From: SMBSF63 sp034003545
Lineage (GTDB): Bacteria; Chloroflexota; Anaerolineae; Anaerolineales; Anaerolineaceae
Length of the DNA: 5,825 nt
Assembly: GCA_964447155.1 (NCBI GenBank)
Contig: CAYURM010000060.1
Location: 1-5,825 of the forward strand
Reading direction: 5' to 3'
Below, one piece after another: positions 5,736 to 5,825 of this stretch. The translations under genes were made by a program, and so were the position numbers. Position 1 is the stretch's first letter. Each line of letters opens with the position of its first letter. Below the pieces are notes generated by a model. It ran no database searches, was not told the origin of the DNA, and saw only the letters and a program-made list of their open reading frames with translations.

Positions 5736-5825
5736 ACCTGATTATCCCTGCACTGTTTTCCTTATAAATTACTAGCCACCTGACAGTTTGAAGAATCAAC
5801 GGTAAGAACACAGCAAAATCCGAAA

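Noticed and set aside
1..5825. CRISPR array, insertion sequence, integrase or phage genes
   Set aside because: No regularly spaced repeats, transposase motifs or phage-type proteins are seen on either strand.

Overview
The window looks like an ordinary chromosomal segment of an anaerobic or microaerophilic bacterium. The protein flavour (an LtaE with the AEVGDDVYGEDPT block, a NapH-like membrane polyferredoxin, an lspA-rluD pair, moderate to high GC) fits an Anaerolineae-type Chloroflexota best. That placement is an impression from sequence style, not a computed one.

Layout. Bases 1-232 hold no recognisable gene and probably the fprA promoter region. Bases 233-1411 (+) encode a complete A-type flavodiiron protein, an oxygen or nitric oxide reductase. 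A convergent intergenic stretch with a strong hairpin terminator follows. All remaining genes are on the minus strand. Reading in their direction of transcription, from the right end leftward, they are: lspA (signal peptidase II) overlapping rluD (23S rRNA pseudouridine synthase) by 4 bases and ending in a terminator; then ltaE (low-specificity threonine aldolase) followed after 3 bases by yjbQ (UPF0047), again ending in a near-perfect terminator; then a single gene for a four-helix membrane polyferredoxin with its own terminator. The rightmost 253 bases are non-coding leader upstream of lspA and contain a 10-bp inverted repeat.

How the genes relate. lspA-rluD is a housekeeping pair (lipoprotein maturation and ribosome modification) whose adjacency is widespread. 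ltaE-yjbQ is a two-gene unit with a clear palindromic operator candidate between its -10 and -35 boxes. The flavodiiron protein and the membrane polyferredoxin are both electron-transfer proteins and lie tail to tail, but nothing in the sequence shows that they cooperate. The fprA gene is visibly AT-richer than the neighbouring genes, which hints at a different origin.

I found no previously undescribed system that I could defend. The best leads are the ltaE operator, the fprA composition break, the orphan membrane polyferredoxin and the inverted repeat in the lspA leader.
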